A stretch of 64,000 bases of DNA from Burkholderiales bacterium (GTDB lineage: Bacteria; Pseudomonadota; Gammaproteobacteria; Burkholderiales; Burkholderiaceae_C): contig JAIOOS010000029.1 in assembly GCA_021414305.1 (NCBI GenBank), positions 248,001 through 312,000 of the forward strand, written 5' to 3'. A model generated the notes under the pieces. The model worked only from the letters and a program-made list of their open reading frames with translations, did no database searches and was not told where the DNA came from. Shown here in pieces: positions 48,139 through 55,672 of this stretch. Numbering within the stretch: the first letter of the stretch is position 1; each line of letters starts with the position of its first letter. The translations under genes were made by a program, and so were the position numbers.

Positions 48139-48936
48139 ATGCGAACCGCCGCCTACCAACGCCAGCCGAACGAGCGCGTCCACGTCTTCGACGCCAGCAC
48201 CATGCCGTGGGAAGAAACGGCGCGTCCGGGGCTGCGCCTGAAGTCGATCCGGATCGACGACGAGCGCGGCGAGTTCCTCGGCCAGATCGCCTTCGACCCC
48301 TACGTGCGCAGCGGCCTGCACCAGCACCAGGGCGTGGCGACGAGCTTCATCCTCGAGGGCGGGCTCACCGACTACATGGGCCACGTCGCCCAGAACGAGG
48401 TCGGCATCAACTACCGCGGCTCGACCCACGACGCGATGTCGTACGTGCCGACGGTGCTCGTCTCCAAACTCGAAGGGCCGGTCACCTATCCGCCCGAGGA
48501 CAAGCTGCTGAGCGGCGTGCACGCCGGCTCCACCTACCAGAGCTTCCGCAACCCGGACCCGGACGTGCCGCCCGAGATCAACGTGCCGGTGGACCGCGTG
48601 CCCGGCGTCGCCAGCGGCGTCTTCGGCCTGTCGCGCCAGCCGGTCTACGACTACGCCGGCAGCGGCCTGGTGCGCCGCCTCCTGCAATGGAAGCTGCGGC
48701 CCGAGACCGAAGTGCCGGCCTGGCAGGCGAGCGACTGGGTCGAGCTCTGGATCCGCGGCGGCGAGATCGCGGTCAACGGGCAGAAGGCGTTCGCCAACTG
48801 CTTCGTCGTGATCGAGCCCGGCGCCACCGTGCGCATCGACTCGCCGTTCGGCGCGCTCGCCCTGGTCTGGGCCGAAGGTCGCGAGCGCTGGGCGGCCGGC
48901 GGCTCCGCGGGCGACCTGTTCGGCTTCGCAAGCTGA
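48139..48936 (+). CDS. cupin domain protein
   Basis: A 265-residue cupin. The metal site is visible in VRSGLHQHQGVATSFILEGGLTDY-type sequence (His-x-His, Glu), with a second barrel half near SDWVELWIRGGEIAVNGQKAF and GATVRIDSPFGALALVW. It is similar in outline to ChrR-type and dihydroxyacetophenone-dioxygenase-like cupins, which include ring- or C-C-cleaving dioxygenases. The exact activity is unknown. It is the first gene after the palindromic operator and is followed 43 bp later by a serine hydrolase. Confidence 0.8.
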   Translation: MRTAAYQRQPNERVHVFDASTMPWEETARPGLRLKSIRIDDERGEFLGQIAFDPYVRSGLHQHQGVATSFILEGGLTDYMGHVAQNEVGINYRGSTHDAMSYVPTVLVSKLEGPVTYPPEDKLLSGVHAGSTYQSFRNPDPDVPPEINVPVDRVPGVASGVFGLSRQPVYDYAGSGLVRRLLQWKLRPETEVPAWQASDWVELWIRGGEIAVNGQKAFANCFVVIEPGATVRIDSPFGALALVWAEGRERWAAGGSAGDLFGFAS

Positions 48937-48979
48937 TCGGGCGGTCGGTGGCCGCGCGCCGCGCGGCGAGAATCCGCGC

Positions 48980-50197
48980 ATGACGACCTCACCCGCCGCC
49001 CTGGGCTTCAGCGCCGAACGGCTCGCCCGCATCGACCGTTTCCTCGCCGAGCGCTACGTCGGCCCCGGGCTGTTGCCGTGCGCGCTGCTGGCGGTGGCAC
49101 GCGAAGGCCGCGTCGTGCACCGGAGCGTGCTCGGCCACGCCTCGCTGGAGCGGCGGCAGCCGCTCGCCGAGGACACGATCTTTCGCATCTACTCGATGAC
49201 CAAGCCGGTCACCAGCGTCGCCTTCATGATGCTGGTCGAGGAAGGCAAGGTCGCGCTCGACGATCCGGTGCACCGCTGGATCCCGGCCTGGCGCGAGCTG
49301 GCCGTCTACCGCTCGGGCGCTCCGGGCGCCTTCGTCACCCGGCCGGTCGAGGCGCCGATGCGCATCGTCGACCTGCTGCGCCACACCTCGGGCCTGACCT
49401 ACGGCTTCCAGCTTCGCACCAGCGTCGACGCCGCCTACCGTTCCGGCAATGTCGACGCCTTCGAGGCCGAGAGCCTCGAGGCCTTCATCGACGCGCTCGG
49501 CCGGCTGCCGCTGGAGTTCTCGCCGGGCACGGCCTGGAACTACTCGGTCTCGACCGACGTGCTCGGCTACCTCGTCGGCCTGATCTCGGGCGTGCCGTTC
49601 GACGAGTTCGTGCGCTCGCGCATCCTGCGCCCGCTCGGCATGGTCGACACCGACTTCCACGTCAGCGACGACAAGGCCGGGCGCTTTGCCGACTGCTACG
49701 TGAAGTCGCCTTCGGGCGGCCTCGCCCCGGCGGCGACGCACGACTACCGCCGGCCGCCCGGTGCGCCCTCGGGCGGCGGCGGCCTGGTCTCGACCGTGGC
49801 CGACTACCTGCGCTTCTGCGAGATGCTGCGCTCGGGCGGCGCCCTCGGCGAGATCCGCCTGCTCGGGCCGAAGACGCTGCAGTTGATGCGCAGCAACCAC
49901 CTCCCCGGCCGGCGCGACCTCACCGAGATGTCGACCTCGATGTTCTCCGAAGGGATCTACCAGGGCGTCGGCTTCGGCCTCGGCTTCGCCGTGACGACCG
50001 ATCCGGTGAAGACCGGGCTCGCCGGCTCGCCCGGCGAGTACTGGTGGGGCGGAATGGCGTCGACGGCGTTCTGGATCGACCCGGTCGAGGACGTGAGCGT
50101 CGTCTTCCTCACCCAGCTCATTCCCTCGAGCACCTACCCGATCCGGCGCGAGCTGCGGACGATGGTGAACGCGGCGATCGTCGACTCGAAGGCCTGA
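48980..50197 (+). CDS. serine hydrolase, class C beta-lactamase-like esterase
   Basis: A 405-residue beta-lactamase-fold hydrolase (EstB-like). The catalytic SxxK is SMTK in FRIYSMTKPVTSVAFM, and the Tyr motif is WNYSVSTDVLGYL. GGGGLVSTVADYLRF and the WWGGMASTAFWIDP C-terminal motif are typical of esterases of this fold. There is no signal peptide, so a cytoplasmic esterase or amidase is more likely than a beta-lactamase. It is probably co-transcribed with the cupin and convergent with marR (11 bp between stops). Confidence 0.88.
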   Translation: MTTSPAALGFSAERLARIDRFLAERYVGPGLLPCALLAVAREGRVVHRSVLGHASLERRQPLAEDTIFRIYSMTKPVTSVAFMMLVEEGKVALDDPVHRWIPAWRELAVYRSGAPGAFVTRPVEAPMRIVDLLRHTSGLTYGFQLRTSVDAAYRSGNVDAFEAESLEAFIDALGRLPLEFSPGTAWNYSVSTDVLGYLVGLISGVPFDEFVRSRILRPLGMVDTDFHVSDDKAGRFADCYVKSPSGGLAPAATHDYRRPPGAPSGGGGLVSTVADYLRFCEMLRSGGALGEIRLLGPKTLQLMRSNHLPGRRDLTEMSTSMFSEGIYQGVGFGLGFAVTTDPVKTGLAGSPGEYWWGGMASTAFWIDPVEDVSVVFLTQLIPSSTYPIRRELRTMVNAAIVDSKA

Positions 50198-50208
50198 GCC
50201 GGATCCGT

Positions 50209-50703
50209 TCAGGCGCCGACGCCGTCGGCCGCCAGCAGGTTGTCGATAAGTCGATCGAGCAGGCGTTCCAGCCGCTCCTGGTCGGCGGCGTCGATGCCGC
50301 GGAAGAGGCTCTGCTCGCGCGCCTTCGCCGGCGTGCCGATGCGCTCGTAGAGGCGTTCGCCGGAAGCGCTCAGGCGCAGCAGCATTCGTCGCCGGTCGGC
50401 GGTGTCGACCTTGCGCACCACCCTGCCCCGGCGCTCGAGCGCGGCGATGGCGCGGCTCACGGTCATCTTGTCGAGCCCTGTGAGGGCGGCGACCTCGCTG
50501 CCCACCACCCGCGGGTGGTTGGCGAGGACGAGCAGGACGCGCCACTCGTTGAGGCTCAGGTGATGCGCCCTGCCGATCGACTCGGAGAACGGGCGCGCGG
50601 TCAGGTTGACCACGCGAACGAGCTTGAAGAAGATCGAGTCGTCGACGGGAAGTGCCGCCCCGCGCGGCCGCTGTGCCGGCGCCGCCGCGTCGCCACCGCT
50701 CAT
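50209..50703 (-). CDS. MarR family transcriptional regulator
   Basis: A 164-residue MarR protein. The winged helix is clear: LSLNEWRVLLVLANHPRVVG, SEVAALTGLDKMTVSRAIAALERRG, wing VDTADRRRMLLRLSASG. Its ATG overlaps the TRAP binding-protein stop (ATGA), so it is the last gene of the dctQ-dctM-dctP-marR operon. It is the obvious candidate to bind the GTAACGATCGTTAC palindromes at 48073 and 53567, with release by an aromatic or related acid (inference). Confidence 0.92.
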   Translation of the reverse strand: MSGGDAAAPAQRPRGAALPVDDSIFFKLVRVVNLTARPFSESIGRAHHLSLNEWRVLLVLANHPRVVGSEVAALTGLDKMTVSRAIAALERRGRVVRKVDTADRRRMLLRLSASGERLYERIGTPAKAREQSLFRGIDAADQERLERLLDRLIDNLLAADGVGA

Positions 50704-51737
50704 GCCTTGCGCGTCTTGGCGACGATCTCCTCGATGCCACTGACCATGCGCGGCTCGGTCTGCGCCTTGTAGCGCGCGTACGGACGGCGCGCGGCGATCT
50801 GCCAGGCTTCCATCTCGGCCGGCGTCGGCACGTGGACGTTGACGCCGAGCGCGGACACGCGCTCCACGTCCTCGGCGAAGAGCTTCCTGACCAGGAGAGT
50901 CTGCTGCTTCGCGGCGTCGAGGGCGGCCTCGCGAACTATTCGCTGGTCGGCCGGCGTCCAGCTCGCCCACACCGGCTGGGCGATCGCGAACAGCAGGATG
51001 TCGTTCGAGTAGTTCCACTTGGTCACGTACTTCTGGCCGAGGGTGTGGACCTTGGCCGCGAGGAACACCTCGAGCGGGTTCTCCTGCGCGTCGACCGCGC
51101 CCGAGGCGAGCGCGGGCTGGGCGTCGGCCCAGCTCATGAAGGTCGGGTTGGCGCCCATCGAGCTCATGATCTCGCCGTACATCGGGCTGCCGACGACGCG
51201 CACCTTGAGGCCCTTGAGGTCGTCGGGCTTGAGCAGCGGCCGCTTGCTGTTGCTGATCTGCCGGTAGCCGGTCTCGCCGATCGCGAGCGGCTCGGCGCCG
51301 GCCTTCCTCACCATCTCGAAGTAGTCCTTGGTGACGAGCGAGCTCGCCATCACCGCGTCCCAGGCCTTGTGGTCGGGCATGAGGAACGGCAGGGTGAAGA
51401 CGCCGAGCTGCGGCACGGTCGAGGTCCAGTTGATCGGCGCGCCGCAGAGCACGTCGATCACGCCCTGGCGCATGGCCGAGAACTCGCGGTCCTGCTGGCC
51501 CTGCACGAGCGAGGCGCCGGGATACTGCTTGATGACGATGCGCCCGTTCGTCCGCTCCTTCACCAGCGTGAGGAAGATCTCGCCGCCCTTGCCCCACGCG
51601 AAGGCCGGCGGCACCACCGTCGACATCTTGTACTCGGCCTTGTAGGCGCCCTGCGCGTGGGCGAAGCGCGGCAGGCCGATCGCGGCGGAGCCGGCCGCGG
51701 CCAGCGAGCGGAGGAGAACGATGCGACGTGTGCTCAT
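50700..51737 (-). CDS. TRAP transporter substrate-binding protein (DctP type)
   Basis: A 345-residue periplasmic TRAP binding protein. The signal sequence MSTRRIVLLRSLAAAG has twin Arg followed by a hydrophobic stretch and AHAQ cleavage site. The conserved Arg that binds the substrate carboxylate is in LKGLKVRVVGSPMYGEIMSSMGANP, and WADAQPALASGAVDAQENPLEVF follows as in the DctP family. The ligand is likely a carboxylate of unknown identity. Confidence 0.92.
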   Translation of the reverse strand: MSTRRIVLLRSLAAAGSAAIGLPRFAHAQGAYKAEYKMSTVVPPAFAWGKGGEIFLTLVKERTNGRIVIKQYPGASLVQGQQDREFSAMRQGVIDVLCGAPINWTSTVPQLGVFTLPFLMPDHKAWDAVMASSLVTKDYFEMVRKAGAEPLAIGETGYRQISNSKRPLLKPDDLKGLKVRVVGSPMYGEIMSSMGANPTFMSWADAQPALASGAVDAQENPLEVFLAAKVHTLGQKYVTKWNYSNDILLFAIAQPVWASWTPADQRIVREAALDAAKQQTLLVRKLFAEDVERVSALGVNVHVPTPAEMEAWQIAARRPYARYKAQTEPRMVSGIEEIVAKTRKA

Positions 51738-51766
51738 GAAGGGCTCCTTGGATTGGCTGGACGGAA

Positions 51767-53065
51767 TCAATAGCCCAGGTAGCGCGGCAGCCAGAGCGCG
51801 ACCTCGGGAACGAACAGGACGAACAGCGTGGCGAGCACGAACGAGACGATCAGCCAGCCGACCCACGGCACGGTCTCGTCGATGCGGACGTGCGCGAGCC
51901 GGCAGGCGACCATCAGGTTCACCGCCATCGGCGGCGTGAACTGGCCGATCGCGATCTTCATCGTCAGCAGCACGCCGAACCACACCGGATCCCAATTGAA
52001 CGCGATCATCAGCGGATAGAGCAGCGGCAGGAACACGAGGAAGATCGAGACGCCGTCGAGCACCATGCCGACCACCGTCATGACGACGAAGAGCAGGATC
52101 AGCGTGCCGGTGGATCCGAGGCCCAGGTTCTTGACGAACGCGACCAGCGGATCGGCAACGCCGAGCGTGTTGACCGAATAGGCGAAGATGCCGGCCAGCG
52201 CCAGCACGAGCATGATCACGGCCGAGATCTCGGTCGCCTCGCGGAAGATCGGATAGAGGTCGCGCCAGGCGATCGAGCGGTGGATCGCGATGCCGATGAA
52301 GAGGCCGTAGGCGACGGCGACGACCGCGGCCTCGGTCGGCGTGAACCAGCCCAGGCGCATGCCGCCGAGGATCAGCACCGGCGCCGCCAGACCCCACGCG
52401 GCCTCGCCGAGCGAGCGCCAGAACGGCGGCCGCGGCAGGCCGCGCTCGGCCTCGCCGAAGCCGTGGCGGCGCGAGATCAGCACCGCCGGAACGATCAGCG
52501 CGAGGCCGGCCAGGATGCCCGGCACCATGCCGGCGGCGAAGAGGGCCGGCACCGAGGCGCCGGGCACGTTGACGCTGTAGACGATGAACGCGATCGATGG
52601 CGGGATCAGGATGTCGGTCGCCGCCGCGGCGCCGACGACGCTGGCGGAGAACGCCGCCGGGTAGCCCGCCTTGGCCATCGCCGCGATCATCACGCCGCCC
52701 ACGGCGGCGGCGTTGGCCGGGCCCGAGCCCGAGATGCCGCCCAGCACCATCGCCACCAGGATCGCCACCGCCGGCAGCGTGCCGGGCGCGCGGCCGACGC
52801 AAGCCTCGGCGAACGTGACCATGCGCCGGGCCACGCCGGAGCGGTCGAAGATCGAGCCGACGAGCACGAACATCGGCAGGGCGAGCAGCGGATACTTGGC
52901 GATGCTCGCGTGCATGTTCTGCGGCGCGGCAAGCAGGCCCCACCACGGCGAGGCGGCGTTCGCCGCGCCGATCGCGATCATGCCGCCGAGCCCGAGCGCC
53001 ACCGCGATCGGCACGCCGGCGAGCATCAGGCCGATGAAGAGAACGACGAGCAGCGTCGCGATCAT
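51767..53065 (-). CDS. TRAP transporter large permease (DctM type)
   Basis: A 432-residue membrane protein of about 12 helices. Family signatures: GVPIAVALGLGG, SGSGPANAAAVGGVMIAAMAKAGYPAAFSAS and IGQFTPPMAVNLMVA. It couples substrate import to Na+ flow together with DctQ. It overlaps dctQ by 4 bp (ATGA at 53062-53065) and ends 29 bp before dctP. Confidence 0.93.
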   Translation of the reverse strand: MIATLLVVLFIGLMLAGVPIAVALGLGGMIAIGAANAASPWWGLLAAPQNMHASIAKYPLLALPMFVLVGSIFDRSGVARRMVTFAEACVGRAPGTLPAVAILVAMVLGGISGSGPANAAAVGGVMIAAMAKAGYPAAFSASVVGAAAATDILIPPSIAFIVYSVNVPGASVPALFAAGMVPGILAGLALIVPAVLISRRHGFGEAERGLPRPPFWRSLGEAAWGLAAPVLILGGMRLGWFTPTEAAVVAVAYGLFIGIAIHRSIAWRDLYPIFREATEISAVIMLVLALAGIFAYSVNTLGVADPLVAFVKNLGLGSTGTLILLFVVMTVVGMVLDGVSIFLVFLPLLYPLMIAFNWDPVWFGVLLTMKIAIGQFTPPMAVNLMVACRLAHVRIDETVPWVGWLIVSFVLATLFVLFVPEVALWLPRYLGY

Positions 53066-53520
53066 CGATCGCGCCAGGCCGCCCAGCCGGCCTGCGCGGC
53101 GCGCGCGGCGATCGCCAGGCAGAGCGGCGGAATCGCGACCGTGAACCACCAGCGCGGCACGCCCAGGCCCATCGACGTTTCGCCCCAGCGGATCTCGCCG
53201 GCGACGGTGGCCGTGAACAGCACCGCGAGCACCAGGAAGGCCAGCGCCGTCGCCGCCGCGGCCACGAGGCGCAGCAGCCGACGCCGGGCGGCGCTGCCGC
53301 CTTCGTAGAAGTATTCGATGCGGATGTGGCCGTCGCGGCGGGCGACGCCGGCAGCGCCGGCGAGCGTCATCACGACGATGAGAAAGACCGAGATCTCCTC
53401 GGTCCAGGCGAACGACTGGTCGCTGAAGTAGCGGGTGAGCACGTTGCCAAGCGTGATCAGGGTCAGCGCGACCATGCAGGCAACGCCCAGCACTTCCTCG
53501 ACCTTCGGACGCGACTTCAA
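53062..53520 (-). CDS. TRAP transporter small permease (DctQ type)
   Basis: A 152-residue four-helix protein: VALTLITLGNVLTRYFSDQSFAWTEEISVFLIV is the conserved first half (residues ~16-50), followed by a cytoplasmic loop and two more helices. No ATG precedes it in frame; TTG 53520 is the best start, with GGGGA seven bases upstream. It opens the dctQMP-marR operon, 46 bp downstream of the palindrome at 53567. Confidence 0.88.
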   Translation of the reverse strand: MKSRPKVEEVLGVACMVALTLITLGNVLTRYFSDQSFAWTEEISVFLIVVMTLAGAAGVARRDGHIRIEYFYEGGSAARRRLLRLVAAAATALAFLVLAVLFTATVAGEIRWGETSMGLGVPRWWFTVAIPPLCLAIAARAAQAGWAAWRDR

Positions 53521-53566
53521 GGAACGTTCCCCGCGGCGGCGTCACGCGGCCGCCCAGCCGATCGAT

Positions 53567-53582
53567 GGTAACGATCGTTACC
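53567..53582. promoter_or_regulatory. palindromic operator GGTAACGATCGTTACC upstream of dctQ
   Basis: A perfect 16-bp palindrome containing the same 14-bp core as 48073-48086. It ends 46 bp from the dctQ TTG on the minus strand. A second, shorter palindrome GGAACGTTCC (53521-53530) sits directly before the start codon and overlaps the ribosome-binding region. Confidence 0.75.
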
Positions 53583-53645
53583 GATGGGCCGTCCCGCGTT
53601 TTCCCGGACCGCCGATGCGGCCGTCGCGGGAACGGCGGCGGCCGC

Positions 53646-54119
53646 TCAGCCGGCCGGCGGGGCGGCGGGCGCCGGCGGCACGTCGCCGTGCGTCGACCAG
53701 CCGCGCTGCAGCAGCAGCCAGCGCCACTTCGAGACCGCGCGGAACGGCCGCGTCACCGACGCCGGGCCGGCGACCGGCGAGCCTTCGACCATCTGCAGGG
53801 TGATCGAGCGCGCCGCATCGGCGTTGGCCTTGCACACCCAGTTTCGCCCGTCCTTGACGGTGCAGTCGCCGAACTTGCCCGAGGGCTCGTTCGTGCCCGC
53901 CGTCCAGAAGATGACCTCGTTGTGCGGCGGCAGGGCGCGGTAGCGATAGCGCTGGCCCGCCACCAGGGTGCCGGCGCAGCGGTCGCCGGCCCAGGCGCCG
54001 CTGCGGCACTCGACGGTGTAGATGGTGCGCTCGCCTTGCATCGTGATGAAGTCGGAAGCCCAGGCTGCGAAGCCGAGCCCGGCCAGGATCAGGATCACGA
54101 ATCCCCAGACACGAACCAT
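53646..54119 (-). CDS. membrane-anchored hypothetical protein
   Basis: A 157-residue protein with one N-terminal hydrophobic segment (MVRVWGFVILILAGLGFAAWA), which may be an uncleaved anchor or a signal peptide. The exported part has four cysteines (VECRSG, DRCAG, GDCTV, VCKAN) that could form two disulfides, and a strand pattern ending in a Pro/Ala-rich tail. I do not recognise the family. The start at 54119 was chosen because it begins the hydrophobic segment; a GTG or ATG further upstream is possible. Confidence 0.65.
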   Translation of the reverse strand: MVRVWGFVILILAGLGFAAWASDFITMQGERTIYTVECRSGAWAGDRCAGTLVAGQRYRYRALPPHNEVIFWTAGTNEPSGKFGDCTVKDGRNWVCKANADAARSITLQMVEGSPVAGPASVTRPFRAVSKWRWLLLQRGWSTHGDVPPAPAAPPAG

Positions 54120-54227
54120 CGGCAAGACCCCCGGCACCGTCGAACGGCGGAGCGGATTGTGCACCCCGGTCAGGCGCGCAAAGTGGGGGTAAGAACGGGT
54201 GAACCGACGAGCGGCGCGCGCGTCCGC

Positions 54228-54371
54228 TCAGGCTTTCGGCGGATCGATCGGCTCGTGACCCGGCGGCTCTTCGGGCAGTCGGCCGGGAATCGTGGTGCCG
54301 TCATCGGGCTCGACCGGAAGCGCGTCGGGCTCGGGCTCGTCGGTTTGGGGCAGGCCGGGAATCGTCGCCAT
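54228..54371 (-). CDS. small acidic Pro-rich protein
   Basis: A 47-residue open frame from ATG 54369-54371 to TGA 54228-54230. The product is almost entirely Pro, Glu, Asp and Gly (MATIPGLPQTDEPEPDALP at the start; PPGHEPIDPPKA at the end), so it is disordered and strongly acidic. Two IPG(L/R)LP-type repeats are visible (IPGLPQ and IPGRLPEEPPG). Its bias differs from the shadows in other frames. Short acidic Pro-rich proteins of this kind are common in Burkholderiales; their function is unknown. Confidence 0.55.
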   Translation of the reverse strand: MATIPGLPQTDEPEPDALPVEPDDGTTIPGRLPEEPPGHEPIDPPKA

Positions 54372-54436
54372 GGCAAGTCTCGTCGCGCAGTCGCGGCGAA
54401 CTTACCACGGGAAGGCGCGCGCTGCGCGCCGGTACG

Positions 54437-54583
54437 TCACTGCACCAGAAGGGCGGCCGAGCAGGCGGCCACTGCGAGCACCACCGCGACCGTCAGGAGC
54501 CGGCCCCAGGCCGAAGGCTCGAGCGGCTCGCGCGCGTATTCGCCGGAAAGGGACGAGGCGGAATCGACAAACGGGGAGTGCAT
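54437..54583 (-). CDS. small single-pass membrane protein
   Basis: A 48-residue open frame starting MHSPFVDSASSLSGEYAREP and ending in a hydrophobic segment WGRLLTVAVVLAVAACSAALLV. It predicts a C-terminal membrane anchor with a short cytoplasmic N-terminus. No convincing ribosome site is seen, and longer starts exist upstream. Listed because the hydrophobic segment is coherent; it may not be expressed. Confidence 0.4.
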   Translation of the reverse strand: MHSPFVDSASSLSGEYAREPLEPSAWGRLLTVAVVLAVAACSAALLVQ

Positions 54584-54687
54584 GGCGGCGCAGGTGCAGG
54601 TCTTGTGCCACTGTAGGTTTACTGGCGGCCCGTGTGCATCCACTGAAAGAGCGAACCGCTAGGATCAGGCGTCCAGGAGATCCGACC

Positions 54688-54924
54688 ATGGCCCGACCCG
54701 AGGAAGAGCGCTACACCGACCTGTTGCGGCATCTCGCCGCCCCCTCGCGGATCGATCCGGACGGGCTGGTCGCCTCGCTGCGCGAGGTCGATCACCTGTT
54801 CTCGATGGGCCACCTGACCCAGGCCCAGGTCGACGCGGCGCGGCGGGCGTACGCGGCGACGATCGAGCGCGAACCCCGGCAGGGGCCGCCGAAGTCTCCG
54901 GAGACCCGCGCCGACGAGGCCTGA
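54688..54924 (+). CDS. small hypothetical protein
   Basis: A 78-residue soluble protein with two helices (EEERYTDLLRHLAAPSRIDPDGLVASLREVD is the first half) and a disordered tail. AGGAGA lies seven bases before the ATG. No motif is recognised. It precedes a tiny lipoprotein gene on the same strand. Confidence 0.65.
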   Translation: MARPEEERYTDLLRHLAAPSRIDPDGLVASLREVDHLFSMGHLTQAQVDAARRAYAATIEREPRQGPPKSPETRADEA

Positions 54925-54952
54925 GGCGCATGGCACGGGTATGCTTCCCGCC

Positions 54953-55081
54953 ATGCGTTCATTCCTCTGCCTCCTGGTCGTGCTCATGCTCGGCGCTTGC
55001 GTCACCTCGGGCGGCGGTTCGACATACGACCCGAACCGCTGCGACCGCAACGGCGACGAGTCGCAGCGCCGGGCCTGCTGA
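54953..55081 (+). CDS. very small lipoprotein
   Basis: A 42-residue frame with a complete lipoprotein signal: MRSFLCLLVVLMLGACV, lipobox LGAC, Cys16 lipidated. The mature peptide (VTSGGGSTYDPNRCDRNGDE) has further Cys residues and a very polar tail ending RRAC. It is compact and has all the elements of a real lipoprotein despite its size. It ends 21 bp before the FMN reductase gene. Function unknown. Confidence 0.65.
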   Translation: MRSFLCLLVVLMLGACVTSGGGSTYDPNRCDRNGDESQRRAC

Positions 55082-55102
55082 GGGCGGCGGCGCGCCCCGG
55101 GC

Positions 55103-55672
55103 ATGACAACCCTCGTCGGCCTGTCGGGCAGCCTTCGCGAGGGCTCGCTCAACAGCGCGCTGCTGCGTGCCGCCGCGGAGCTGATGCCGGCCGGCGTGGC
55201 GCTGGACATCGCCACCATCCGCGGCATTCCCCTGTACGACGGCGATGTCGAGGCGGCCGAGGGCCTGCCGGCGACGGTACAGGCGCTGAAGGACAGGGTC
55301 GCCGCGGCCGATGGCCTGCTGTTCGTCACCCCCGAGTACAACAACTCGATGCCCGGCGTGATGAAGAACGCGGTCGACTGGCTGTCGCGGCCGGCCAGCG
55401 ACATCGCCCGGGTGTTCGGCGGCAAGCCGATCGCGATGATCGGCGCTTCGCCGGGCGGGTTCGGCACGATCCTGAGCCAGAACGCCTGGCTGCCCGTGTT
55501 CCGCACGCTGGGTGCGCGCCTCTGGTCCGAGGGGCGGCTGATGGTGCCGCGCGCACACACCGTGTTCGCCGCCGACGGCACCCTTTCCGACCCGAAGATC
55601 CGCACGGCGCTCACCACCTTCCTCCAGGGCTACGTCGAGTTCGTCGAGTCCTCCGCGCAGCCGCATGCGTGA
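55103..55672 (+). CDS. NADPH-dependent FMN reductase family protein
   Basis: A 189-residue flavodoxin-like reductase. The FMN-phosphate loop is GLSGSLREGSLNSALLRAA, and the isoalloxazine region is TPEYNNSMPGVMKNAVDWLSR, both standard for chromate/quinone/azo-type FMN reductases. It overlaps the TerC-fusion start by 8 bp (55665-55672), so the two proteins are co-expressed. Confidence 0.92.
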   Translation: MTTLVGLSGSLREGSLNSALLRAAAELMPAGVALDIATIRGIPLYDGDVEAAEGLPATVQALKDRVAAADGLLFVTPEYNNSMPGVMKNAVDWLSRPASDIARVFGGKPIAMIGASPGGFGTILSQNAWLPVFRTLGARLWSEGRLMVPRAHTVFAADGTLSDPKIRTALTTFLQGYVEFVESSAQPHA

